NCBI GenBank assembly: GCA_016209525.1
Contig: JACQWK010000316.1
Span: 1-63,013 of the forward strand
Direction: 5' to 3'
Origin: Verrucomicrobiota bacterium
GTDB taxonomy: Bacteria > Verrucomicrobiota > Verrucomicrobiia > Limisphaerales > SIBE01
Length of the DNA: 63,013 nucleotides
Both the position numbers and the translations under genes were made by a program. The notes beneath the pieces are model-generated. The model was given only the letters and a program-made list of their open reading frames with translations, made no database searches and was not told where the DNA came from. Below are positions 24,734 to 32,228 of this stretch, one piece after another. Position 1 is the first letter of the stretch, and each line of letters starts with the position of its first letter.

Positions 24734-25189
24734 GTGGCCAAGCTGTTCAACATCGTGGGTCCGGATCTCGCCGTCTTTGGCGAAAAGGATTATCAGCAGG
24801 CGGCCGTGGTGCGCCGAATGGTTCGAGATTTGAATTTCCCAGTGACCCTCGTGCTGGCTCCCACGGTCCGGGAATCGGATGGTTTGGCCCTCAGCTCCCG
24901 CAACCAGTACCTTTCTCCCGCGGAGAGATCCCAGGCGACCGTCCTTTGGAGAGCGATTCAACGGGCCCGAGAATCCGTGAGGGCTTTTCGGGACGGAATC
25001 CCATCCTCCCGTTTGCGCGCAGAACTCGTCCGTCTGATCGGACGCGAACCCGCCGCGCGCGTGGACTACGTGGCCTTCTTCGAACCGCACGGCCTGGAGC
25101 CCGTCAAGCGAGTGCGGCGCGGACACCATCTCGCGCTCGCCGTGTTCATTGGCAAGACTCGATTGATCGACAACGGCAGACTCGATTAA
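24734..25189 (+). CDS. panC: Pantothenate synthetase, C-terminal part (after the TAG)
   Basis: 151 residues in frame with the upstream part: AKLFNIVGPDLAVFGEKDYQQ, VRRMVRDLNFPV, LAPTVRESDGLALSSRNQYL (the KMSKS-like region and pantoate site) and the C-terminal dimer domain ending LAVFIGKTRLIDN. All expected catalytic segments are intact, which argues for a very recent lesion, a sequencing error or readthrough, not old decay. The GTG at 24734 could in theory start a separate polypeptide but has no ribosome site, since it lies inside the old reading frame. Confidence 0.88.
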   Translation: MAKLFNIVGPDLAVFGEKDYQQAAVVRRMVRDLNFPVTLVLAPTVRESDGLALSSRNQYLSPAERSQATVLWRAIQRARESVRAFRDGIPSSRLRAELVRLIGREPAARVDYVAFFEPHGLEPVKRVRRGHHLALAVFIGKTRLIDNGRLD

Positions 25190-25215
25190 ACCGTTCTCAA
25201 GTAACTCGACAAGAA

Positions 25216-25435
25216 GCATGCCCCTCACCCCATCCCTCTCCCCATCGGGCACGTGTTTAGCGTGGAGCGCGGCCATCTTGGCCGCAGCGGGTTCGCACGC
25301 CGCGAACGAGCGAGAGATTCGGAGCGGGCCGCACCATGGCGGCTGCTGCGGCCTGGAAGGGCGCGCTCCGCTAAACACACACCCCATCGGATGGGGAGTG
25401 AGTGTCCGTAGGGCGGGCGAGGGGTACCTCGCCAC
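25216..25435. repeat. Host repeat (CCCCTCACCCCATCC type) carrying an inserted element
   Basis: The outer sequence (CCCCTCACCCCATCC... ATCGGATGGGGAGTGAGTGT) matches an uninterrupted copy at about 38366-38415. The insert at 25249-25381 is described separately. Confidence 0.75.
25249..25381. mobile_element. MITE-like element B inserted in a repeat, 9-bp target duplication
   Basis: 133 bp running from GCACGTGTTTAGCGTGGAGC to GCGCTCCGCTAAACACACA, with inverted ends around GTGTTTAGCG. It is flanked by the exact 9-mer CCCCATCGG at 25240-25248 and 25382-25390. Inner arms GCGGCCATCTTGGCCGCAGC and GCTGCTGCGGCC form a further hairpin. No reading frame inside. Confidence 0.8.
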
Positions 25436-25457
25436 TTCTGAACCGGTGAATACAGAG

Positions 25458-25568
25458 GAGACCGTGGGATGGACTACACGCGGAAGGTTTGTCGTCCCGC
25501 CTTTAGGCGGCTCGAACCGGCTAAAGCCGGAACTACAAACGCCGACCTGTCGTTCATCCAACGGTCTC
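25458..25568. repeat. Palindromic repeat, GAGACCGTGGGATG termini and GTCCCGCCTTTAGGCGG core
   Basis: Outer arms GAGACCGTGGGATGGAC and TTCATCCAACGGTCTC enclose a core with CGTCCCGCCTTTAGGCGG and CCGGCTAAAGCCGGAACTAC. It ends 20 bp before the nadB start codon. Confidence 0.8.
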
Positions 25569-25588
25569 GTCAATAACTCCTTCATCCT

Positions 25589-27205
25589 ATGAAGATTCAA
25601 CAGCAGCAGTGCGACTTTCTGATTCTCGGCAGCGGGATTGCCGGGCTGACCTTCGCCCTGAAGGTAGCGGCCCACGGGCGCGTATGCATTGTTACGAAAA
25701 AGCACCGCGCGGAGTCGAATACCAACTATGCCCAGGGCGGCATCGCGGCCGTCACGTCCAAGGAGGATTCCTTCGAAATGCACGTCAAAGACACCTTGGA
25801 GGCGGGCGCCGGTCTGTGCAATGAGGACGTCGTGCGCACCATTATCCAAGAAGGGCCGGCCCGCATCGCCGATTTGATCGCGCTCGGGATGAAGTTTACG
25901 GAGCGAGAAGTGCCACGGTCGCGCGGCGCCAAAGAGCTGGATCTCGGAAGAGAAGGCGGCCATTCCAAACGGCGCATTCTGCACGCCAAAGACGTCACGG
26001 GGCGCGAGGTCGAGCGGGCGTTGCTCGCCGCGGCTGCCACCCAGCCCAACATCGAAATCTCCGAAGACCATTTCGGGATCGACCTCATCACCAGCCACAA
26101 ATTGAAATTAGGAGGCCCCAACCGCTGTCTGGGCGCCTATGTGTTCGACAAGAAGAACCAACGCGTGCTGACATTCTGCGCGCGGAACACGCTCCTGGCC
26201 ACCGGCGGTTGCGGAAAGGTGTACCTTTACACCACGAACCCGGATATCGCGACCGGCGATGGAGTCGCCATGGCCTACCGGGCGGGGGCGGCCGTGGCGA
26301 ATATGGAATTCGTGCAATTCCATCCCACCTGCCTCTACCATCCGAAAGCCAAGTCCTTTCTCATCAGCGAGGCGGTGCGGGGCGAAGGGGCCGTCCTCAA
26401 AACGATCGAGGGCGCCGAGTTTATGGACAGTTACCATCCGCTCAAGTCGCTCGCGCCTCGCGACGTGGTCGCTCGGGCCATCGACAGTGAAATGAAACGC
26501 AGCGGGGCCGATCACGTTCTCCTCGACATCACTCACCGGCCGGCGCGGTTTACCATGGAGCGGTTCCCGAACATCTACGCCACCTGCCTGCAATACGGAA
26601 TCGACATCACCAAGGAGCCGATCCCCGTTGTCCCGGCCGCGCACTACCAGTGTGGCGGCGTTCTGACCACTGTGGACGGCGAGACGGAGATTGCAGGCCT
26701 CTACGCCGTCGGCGAGGTCGCATGCACCGGGTTGCACGGCGCCAACCGATTGGCCAGCAACTCGCTTCTGGAAGCCTTGGTGTGCGCGCATCGCGCAGCC
26801 CACAGAGTGATCGACCATCCCTTGCCGCCGCTGAAAGGTGAGATCGCCGAATGGCAGTCCGGAAATGCGACCAACGCCGATGAATTGGTGGTTGTTTCCC
26901 ACAATTGGGATGAGATTCGGCGGCTGATGTGGGATTACGTCGGGATTGTCCGAACCAACAAACGTCTCCAACGCGCCCGCAAGCGGATCGAGAATTTGCA
27001 GGCGGAAATTCAAGATTATTACTGGGATTTTGTCGTCACCGGCGACCTGCTGGAATTGCGCAACATCGCCACGGTGGCGGAATTGATCGTGCTCAGCGCC
27101 CTCCAACGCCCTGAGAGCCGGGGCCTGCACTACAATCTCGATTTTTCCAGTCCTGCTCCGGAATGGGCGCAGCGCGATACGATCCTGCGAAAGCAGTTGA
27201 GTTGA
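25589..27205 (+). CDS. nadB: L-aspartate oxidase
   Basis: 538 residues. It oxidises L-aspartate to iminoaspartate with FAD, the first step of NAD synthesis from aspartate. Visible landmarks are the FAD dinucleotide fold FLILGSGIAGLTFAL at the N-terminus, SNTNYAQGGIAAV, EGGHSKRRILHAKDVTGREVE, LLATGGCGKVYLYTTNPDIATGDGVAMAYRAG, MEFVQFHPT, and YQCGGVLTTVDGETEIAGLYAVGEVACTGLHG.. NRLASNSLLEALVCAHRAA, followed by a C-terminal helical domain. This is full length with all motifs, so it should be active. nadA and nadC are not in the window. It follows panC on the same strand after about 400 bp of repeats. Confidence 0.95.
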   Translation: MKIQQQQCDFLILGSGIAGLTFALKVAAHGRVCIVTKKHRAESNTNYAQGGIAAVTSKEDSFEMHVKDTLEAGAGLCNEDVVRTIIQEGPARIADLIALGMKFTEREVPRSRGAKELDLGREGGHSKRRILHAKDVTGREVERALLAAAATQPNIEISEDHFGIDLITSHKLKLGGPNRCLGAYVFDKKNQRVLTFCARNTLLATGGCGKVYLYTTNPDIATGDGVAMAYRAGAAVANMEFVQFHPTCLYHPKAKSFLISEAVRGEGAVLKTIEGAEFMDSYHPLKSLAPRDVVARAIDSEMKRSGADHVLLDITHRPARFTMERFPNIYATCLQYGIDITKEPIPVVPAAHYQCGGVLTTVDGETEIAGLYAVGEVACTGLHGANRLASNSLLEALVCAHRAAHRVIDHPLPPLKGEIAEWQSGNATNADELVVVSHNWDEIRRLMWDYVGIVRTNKRLQRARKRIENLQAEIQDYYWDFVVTGDLLELRNIATVAELIVLSALQRPESRGLHYNLDFSSPAPEWAQRDTILRKQLS

Positions 27206-27206
27206 G

Positions 27207-29639
27207 ATGTTGAACCGCCCGCTCACGGTCCTGCTTCACTCGATGATGCACCGAATCCTCTCCATGAGCGTCGAGGTGGGGCGAGACTCTTGTCGAGCCC
27301 TGACTTCCTCTCCGGAGTTCGGAACGCCGATCTCCGATCCGGCGAGGTTTGCTGCGCCATGTCATTCACGCCGGGTCGGAGACCGGCGCTCCGTTTTGAG
27401 CCCCTCGAGCCGGTTCTCAAGACGAGGAAGCTATTTCACAATCATCTCTATCCTGGCGCTGCTCCCGCCCGCGCTCAATGCCGAGAGCCCTGCGGTCATT
27501 GAAACGATGACCATCCACGACAGCGGGTACCGCCGCACCTTCGAGATTGCCCGGGACGAACTGGCCGTTTTTTCCTCCAGCGGGACAGCTCAGGTCACGA
27601 CGATCCCTTATTGGCTGCAAGCTGCGGAAATTCATCAAAAAGCGGTACATCTCCAGGAGGCAACCGGAAGCCAAGTCGAGTTGGTCCTCTACGAAAAGGA
27701 TCGCGAGCGCAGCAGTTCGTCGCGCCGCATCCTCACCAGAAAAATTGTGGTCCATGTGGCGCAGGGAAAAAAAATATCGACCATCGCAGAAAGGGTGGGC
27801 GCGGTGTCGGTCGAGGCTCTTGCCTACGCGCCACAACATTTCATCCTCCGGACTGATCGAGCCGGAGAGGCGCTGCGCATGGCCGAAGCTTTGAGGCATA
27901 TCCCCGGCGTGATTTCCGCCGATCCACTCTTGGGTCGTGAATTGCGAAGAAAAGCCGTTCCGAACGACCCGCTTTTCCCCAACCAATGGTTTCTGCTCAA
28001 CCGAGGACAATCCGGCGGTAAGACCGGCTTTGATCTGGGCGTGACGAACGTCTGGGACAGGTACCGCGGCCGAGGCGTCACCATTGCGATTGTGGATGAC
28101 GGGCTTCAGTTGACACACCCGGACTTGGCGCAAAATGTTCAAACGAAGCTTCACTACGACTACCGTGACGGCGACGGCGATCCCAATCCGGCTGGGGCTG
28201 AGGATTTTCATGGAACGGCCGTCGCCGGAATTGCCGCCGCGCGCGGAGACAACTCCGTTGGAGTGGCCGGGATCGCATTCGAGGCGACGCTGGTGGGCCT
28301 CCGGTTAGTCGGAGGCAATGTGCACACCGATGCGATGAGCGCGGCGGCGCTGACGCACAGCAACCAGGTAGTGCAGGTCAGCAACAACAGTTGGGGAGCA
28401 GAAGACACGGGGAAGACGTTGGATGCGCCAGGCCCGCTGATGCAGATGGCGCGAGAAAACGCCGTGCGAAACGGACGGGGGGGCAAAGGGACAGTGTTTG
28501 TCTGGCCCGCGGGCAATGGAGGAGAAGTGCAAGACGACGCCAATTACGATGGCTACGTCAGCTCGAGGCACGTCATTACCGTGGGAGCGGTCACGGACGA
28601 AGGCAGGCGAGCCGCCTACAGCGAGCCGGGGGCTTCTCTGGCTGTTTCCGCGCCCTCGGACATTTCCGCAACTTCCACTCGTCCGGGCATTGTCACGACC
28701 GATCTCGTCGGAGAAGACGGCCTGAATTTCACCGACGCAAGCGGAGACCTTCAGGACATTAACTACACTCAGTATTTCGGAGGCACCTCGGCGGCGGCGG
28801 CGATGGTTTCCGGCGTCGCCGGACTGTTGCTGGAGGCGAACCCAAACCTCGGCTGGCGTGATGTGAAGGAAATCCTGATTCGATCCGCGACGTTGATTGA
28901 TCCCACGGATCCCGACTGGGCGACGAACGGAGCAGGCTTTCGCTTCAACCACCGATACGGCGCAGGGCTGGTCAATGCTTTCGCCGCAGTCAAACTCGCG
29001 ACGAATTGGGTGAATCTCGGACCTCAAACCAGCTTGTCCAAAGCGGCGGCCAATCTTCCTGTCTCGATTCCGGACAATGACTTCCTCGGCACGGCCGTCT
29101 CGTTTGATCTTCGCAAGTCCCCGGCCTTAAGAGTCGAACATGCCGAGGTCACGGTCGCCGTCGCTCATCCCCGTCGCGGCGATTTGGCCATCACTCTCGT
29201 TTCTCCCCATGGGATGCGGAGCCGGCTGGCGGAGCGGCACCCGGATTTCAGTCCGGACTACCCAAATTGGACATTTACCTCGGTCTTCCATTGGGGCGAG
29301 ATGTCACAGGGAGTCTGGAAGGTTCAAGTCGCTGATCTGAACTCTGACAAGGCTGGCACGATCCAATTCGTGCGCCTGGAGCTCTTTGGCACGGAATCTC
29401 CGCGCGAAACAAGGCCATGGCTGAGCGCGTCCCGCCTCGGGGAGACCCAAGTCAGACTTCGGCTGACGGCAGAACCAGGCTACCGGTACGAAATCCAATC
29501 ATCGGCCAATTTTGTTGATTGGATCGGGATTTTAACAACCAACCTTATCACGAACGGGACCGTGGAGCTGGATGAAGATATTGCTGGGAATTTCCAGCCT
29601 CGTTACTTTCGCGCGCTTCGGCAGCCCTCATCACCGTGA
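27207..29639 (+). CDS. Secreted kexin-like subtilase (S8 peptidase with P domain)
   Basis: Up to 810 residues. Catalytic triad: AIVDDGLQLTHPDL (Asp, about residue 296), DFHGTAVAGIAA (His, about 334) and FGGTSAAAAMVSGVAGLL (Ser, about 527). A P/proprotein-convertase domain follows (about 605-735; DLAITLVSPHGMRSRL, GVWKVQVADLNSDKAGT) and the tail ends QPRYFRALRQPSSP. A propeptide-like region lies between about residues 90 and 250. The export signal is GSYFTIISILALLPPALNAE near residues 74-93. The first 60 residues are encoded by a palindromic repeat (27276-27393), so the true start is doubtful. ATG at 27207, directly behind nadB, and TTG at 27396, just before the signal peptide, are both possible. 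Confidence 0.9.
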   Translation: MLNRPLTVLLHSMMHRILSMSVEVGRDSCRALTSSPEFGTPISDPARFAAPCHSRRVGDRRSVLSPSSRFSRRGSYFTIISILALLPPALNAESPAVIETMTIHDSGYRRTFEIARDELAVFSSSGTAQVTTIPYWLQAAEIHQKAVHLQEATGSQVELVLYEKDRERSSSSRRILTRKIVVHVAQGKKISTIAERVGAVSVEALAYAPQHFILRTDRAGEALRMAEALRHIPGVISADPLLGRELRRKAVPNDPLFPNQWFLLNRGQSGGKTGFDLGVTNVWDRYRGRGVTIAIVDDGLQLTHPDLAQNVQTKLHYDYRDGDGDPNPAGAEDFHGTAVAGIAAARGDNSVGVAGIAFEATLVGLRLVGGNVHTDAMSAAALTHSNQVVQVSNNSWGAEDTGKTLDAPGPLMQMARENAVRNGRGGKGTVFVWPAGNGGEVQDDANYDGYVSSRHVITVGAVTDEGRRAAYSEPGASLAVSAPSDISATSTRPGIVTTDLVGEDGLNFTDASGDLQDINYTQYFGGTSAAAAMVSGVAGLLLEANPNLGWRDVKEILIRSATLIDPTDPDWATNGAGFRFNHRYGAGLVNAFAAVKLATNWVNLGPQTSLSKAAANLPVSIPDNDFLGTAVSFDLRKSPALRVEHAEVTVAVAHPRRGDLAITLVSPHGMRSRLAERHPDFSPDYPNWTFTSVFHWGEMSQGVWKVQVADLNSDKAGTIQFVRLELFGTESPRETRPWLSASRLGETQVRLRLTAEPGYRYEIQSSANFVDWIGILTTNLITNGTVELDEDIAGNFQPRYFRALRQPSSP
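27276..27393. repeat. Composite palindromic repeat inside the subtilase 5' region
   Basis: GTGGGGCGAGACTCTTGTCG (shared with 29670-29745) is followed by arms GGAACGCCGATCTCCGATCC and GGGTCGGAGACCGGCGCTCC (shared with 4459-4530). It is read through by the long subtilase frame. Confidence 0.75.
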
Positions 29640-29669
29640 AAGAGGCGCATTTCCCATCAACCACAAAAG

Positions 29670-29745
29670 GTGGGGCGAGACTCCCATCGAGCCCTGGAAT
29701 CGTTGCTGGCAGGAGAGTCAGGGCTCGACACGAGTCTCGCCCCAC
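29670..29745. repeat. Hairpin repeat, GTGGGGCGAGACTC type
   Basis: A clean inverted repeat: GTGGGGCGAGACTCCCATCG plus AGCCCTGGA on the left, CAGGGCTCGACACGAGTCTC plus GCCCCAC on the right. It lies 30 bp after the subtilase stop codon and could serve as its transcript terminus. Confidence 0.85.
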
Positions 29746-29854
29746 CCGTTGGAAGGGATCATGGTCCCGATGCGCACCAGAACCGCCGGGAAGCTTTCCT
29801 TGGCCCAGGCTGTAACAAATCTCGTTCAGGTTCCTCCACTAAACCCCTAATGGA

Positions 29855-29901
29855 AAATCAGGGTGCTCCCCGATTTACACTTTTTCGCTCGTCGCTATAG
29901 T
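29855..29901 (+). promoter_or_regulatory. Promoter of sRNA copy 1, with a dyad overlapping the -35
   Basis: The -35 TTTACA (29874-29879), a 16-bp spacer and the -10 TATAGT (29896-29901) form a good sigma-70-type promoter. A dyad, AAATCAGGG (29855-29863) / CCCCGATTT (29868-29876), with one mismatch, runs into the -35 and is a candidate operator. The same arrangement precedes copy 2. Confidence 0.7.
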
Positions 29902-29908
29902 AGGACTC

Positions 29909-29963
29909 GAAACTTCTCTTCAACGCTGTGGCCCGCTCTTAGGAGGTAGCGGGCGTTTTTTTT
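29909..29963 (+). ncRNA. Putative small RNA, copy 1, about 55 nt with intrinsic terminator
   Basis: Starting at GAAACTTCTC, about 8 bases after the -10, the DNA is nearly identical to 30214-30269. It holds a short 5' segment (AACTTCTCTTCAACGCTGTG), a stem GCCCGCT / AGCGGGC enclosing TTAGGAGGT, and eight T residues (29956-29963), a strong rho-independent terminator. The loop carries a perfect Shine-Dalgarno core, AGGAGG. There is no start codon within it, so a peptide is unlikely. Function unknown. Confidence 0.65.
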
Positions 29964-30036
29964 GTACCGTGCGGAACCTCAACAAGGCACAGACATGTCG
30001 ATGCCGTGCAGGATAGGCGAGCCGGGGGAATGATTT

Positions 30037-30096
30037 GGTGGAGTGTTGGAGTGATGGCGTGTTGAGAAATCCATTACTCCATCACTCCATTGCTCC
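30037..30096. repeat. Hairpin of GGAGTGATGG reiterations
   Basis: GGTGGAGTGTTGGAGTGATGG is answered by CCATTACTCCATCACTCC and CATTGCTCC. It lies between the two small-RNA copies and is a common repeat style elsewhere in this window. Confidence 0.7.
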
Positions 30097-30161
30097 GTTT
30101 CGGATCAGGGATTCGGAATCCGTTACTTTCGGAATCAACCCGTCAACCTGCCCCTCCAAAA

Positions 30162-30207
30162 AAATCAGGGTTCCCCTGATTTACAGATTGCCTTTTGCTG
30201 CTAAATT
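30162..30207 (+). promoter_or_regulatory. Promoter of sRNA copy 2, with a perfect dyad overlapping the -35
   Basis: The -35 TTTACA (30180-30185), a 16-bp spacer and the -10 TAAATT (30202-30207). A perfect 9-bp dyad, AAATCAGGG (30162-30170) / CCCTGATTT (30174-30182), overlaps the -35. The spacer sequence itself is not conserved with copy 1, while the -35, the dyad and the transcript are. Confidence 0.7.
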
Positions 30208-30213
30208 GACGAT

Positions 30214-30269
30214 GAAACTTCTCTTCAACGCTGTGGCCCGCTCCTTAGGAGGTAGCGGGCGTTTTTTTT
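30214..30269 (+). ncRNA. Putative small RNA, copy 2, about 56 nt with intrinsic terminator
   Basis: It starts GAAACTTCTC seven bases after the -10. It matches copy 1 except for one extra C in the loop side (GCTCCTTAGGAGG), which lets CCU pair with AGG and may mask the Shine-Dalgarno-like sequence. The terminator stem GCCCGCT / AGCGGGC is followed by eight T (30262-30269). Function unknown. Confidence 0.65.
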
Positions 30270-30316
30270 GTGCTTAACCGCAGCCGGCATTCGAGCCATC
30301 GATTGAACCGGGAAAG

Positions 30317-30838
30317 TTACCCCTTGCGCCTTTCAAGCTCAGATTGCGCCAATCGGGCTAAGGCTTCGCCAGCAACCCGAAACACGGTCCACTCTTTGAG
30401 GCCAATCGCTCCCAGCTTCTCGTAGAACTCGATGGCGGGCTGGTTCCAATTCAGTGCCGCCCATTCGAAACGCCCGCAGTGCCGTTCTACCGCAATCCTG
30501 GCCAGGTGCAGCATGAGCGCCTGGCCAATGCCCTGCCGGCGAAATGCAGGCTTCACGTAGAGGTCCTCCAAGTAGAGGCCCGATCGGCCTTTGAAGGTGG
30601 AAAAGTTATGGAAGAAAACCGCGAAGGCCACAGATTGTCCATGCAGACAGCCAAAGATTACTTCCGCCGATGCCCGGCTGCCAAACAGGGACTCGCGGAG
30701 GATCGATTCCGTCGCTTCGACTTCGTGCGCGAGTCGCTCAAATTCCGCCAATTCTCGGATAAACGATAGGATCAACGGAAGATCCTCCTCGGTGGCGGTC
30801 CGGATCGTAAGCTCGGTATTTGGCGGTCTGCCTTTCAT
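30317..30838 (-). CDS. GNAT-family N-acetyltransferase (diamine acetyltransferase-like)
   Basis: 173 residues from the ATG at 30838. The GNAT fold is clear: LTIRTATEEDLPLILSFIRELA at the start, GLYLEDLYVKPAFRRQGIGQALM with the acetyl-CoA loop (RRQGIG), and NWNQPAIEFYEKLGAIGLKEW near the end. The LYLEDLYV and FYEKLGA wording is that of the spermidine/spermine acetyltransferase branch, so a polyamine or a related amine is the likely acceptor; this is family inference. The longer frame upstream of 30838 is repeat-derived and was left out. Confidence 0.9.
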   Translation of the reverse strand: MKGRPPNTELTIRTATEEDLPLILSFIRELAEFERLAHEVEATESILRESLFGSRASAEVIFGCLHGQSVAFAVFFHNFSTFKGRSGLYLEDLYVKPAFRRQGIGQALMLHLARIAVERHCGRFEWAALNWNQPAIEFYEKLGAIGLKEWTVFRVAGEALARLAQSELERRKG

Positions 30839-30873
30839 ACTCGCACTCTGAGCGGTGGCTATTTGGATGAGAC

Positions 30874-31044
30874 GGGGAGCGCACGCGCCCTCGCGTGCCG
30901 TGGTCGGCCTGTCTGCCGAACAGGCAGGCGCCTTCGCCAACCAGACGAGCGTGTTCGAACGATTCACCGCTCCGTGACTCATGCACGTGCCCATTCCGAC
31001 CGGCGGGGTGCCGGTCGGAACACGCGAGGGCGCGTGTGCTCCCC
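30874..31044. repeat. Long inverted repeat, GGGGAGCGCACGCGCCCTCG arms
   Basis: Left arm GGGGAGCGCACGCGCCCTCG plus CGTG and right arm CACGCGAGGGCGCGTGTGCT plus CCCC, with inner CATTCCGACCGGC / GCCGGTCGGAAC arms. A partial relative is at about 36511-36544. Confidence 0.8.
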
Positions 31045-31108
31045 AATTCCCGCTGCACCTTACGGTTCAGGGACATGTTTGACCGTGTCCCTGCCGGGTC
31101 CGTTTTCT

Positions 31109-32146
31109 TCATTTCGCCAGCCGCTTCTTTAAGGCGAGGATGGCCTTCACCAGCGGTTCAGGCCCGTGCCGCAAAACGTCGCACACCGGCACGCCAAGCT
31201 CCGCGTTGACCTTCTCGCACTCGCTCCGGACGTCTTCGTCGGAGAATTTGCGGCCATTGACCGCGATTCCAATGACCTGGCAAGGGTGCATAAGATTGGC
31301 CATCGTTTCGTAAACTTGCTTCAGAACGGCGAGCGAAGGGAGTTTGAACTGGTTCATTCCACCCACACCCTCACGCCCCATCTCGTAACAGAGAATCAAA
31401 CCGTCCGGCACGCAACCGTGAAGCAACCCCAGCGTGACGCCGGAATATCTCGGATGCACCAGGCTCCCTTGGCCTTCAATGAGGAGAATCTGGTGATGCT
31501 GGTTTGCTAACACGAGTTTCTCGGCGGCGCCATTGACGAAGTCACCGACCACGGCGTCGATCGGACAACCATCGCCTTCGATCATGATGCCGGTTTGGCC
31601 GGTGGCGACGAACTTTGCGTCGTAGCCCGCCTGCTTCAAAGCCAGGCTCAGCTCAAGGCTCACGACCATTTTGCCGACGTTGCAGTCGTGGCCCACCGTG
31701 TGAATGCGCAGGCACTCCTCCCGGAGTCCCTTCCGATGCGCGACGTCGCGTTCCTCGTTCTTTCGAACATCGACCAGCCTGGCTCCCTGCACTCGGGCCG
31801 CGGCGGCGATTTCCGGGTCGTCGGAGAGGAACTCGTGCAACCCCGACACAACGGTCATTTTGCGCCCGATGGCCTCCAAAACAGTTTCCTTCATGGCGGG
31901 CGGCAGTTTTCCTCCCGTCGGAGCCAGGCCAATGACCACGGTGTTGGCTTCAGGCACCTCACGTAACTCGCGGATGACCGGGATGTTCCCGCCCAGTCCG
32001 AACAAATCTTGGCTGGTCATTCCGGCGTGGATTTCGTCAAGAATCGCCACGACCTCCTCCGGCTTGTAGCGAAGTAAATTGACGGCAGTCTTGGCCGGGC
32101 CGGGATTCGAAACCCCGCCGGTGAGAAGGACCATTTTTCGTGTCAT
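31109..32146 (-). CDS. DUF1611 family P-loop protein (DgcN-like)
   Basis: 345 residues. An N-terminal Rossmann-like domain (KMVLLTGGVSNPGPAKTA, VIGLAPTGGKLP) and a C-terminal P-loop NTPase-like domain with VGHDCNVGKMVVSLEL as the variant Walker A, then VATGQTGIMIEGDGCPIDAVVGDFVNGAAE and LLIEGQGSLVHPRYSGVTLGLLHG. The family includes DgcN, a D-glutamate N-acetyltransferase of D-amino-acid breakdown that usually has an epimerase partner (DgcA); none is visible here. It is divergently arranged with an amino-acid permease gene 82 bp away, which supports a role in amino-acid use. Confidence 0.88.
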   Translation of the reverse strand: MTRKMVLLTGGVSNPGPAKTAVNLLRYKPEEVVAILDEIHAGMTSQDLFGLGGNIPVIRELREVPEANTVVIGLAPTGGKLPPAMKETVLEAIGRKMTVVSGLHEFLSDDPEIAAAARVQGARLVDVRKNEERDVAHRKGLREECLRIHTVGHDCNVGKMVVSLELSLALKQAGYDAKFVATGQTGIMIEGDGCPIDAVVGDFVNGAAEKLVLANQHHQILLIEGQGSLVHPRYSGVTLGLLHGCVPDGLILCYEMGREGVGGMNQFKLPSLAVLKQVYETMANLMHPCQVIGIAVNGRKFSDEDVRSECEKVNAELGVPVCDVLRHGPEPLVKAILALKKRLAK

Positions 32147-32228
32147 GCTCGAAAGTTCAAAAACAATTCGAACAGCTTGCTGTTAAATTCGGACTGAGCA
32201 TCCGAAGTTAAGGGCATTCGACAGGAGC

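Noticed and set aside
29855..29880. The dyad before sRNA copy 1 as simply the terminator of the subtilase transcript
   Set aside because: Possible for copy 1 (T-run follows), but copy 2 has the same dyad with no T-run directly after it and no gene before it, so an operator or promoter role fits both better.
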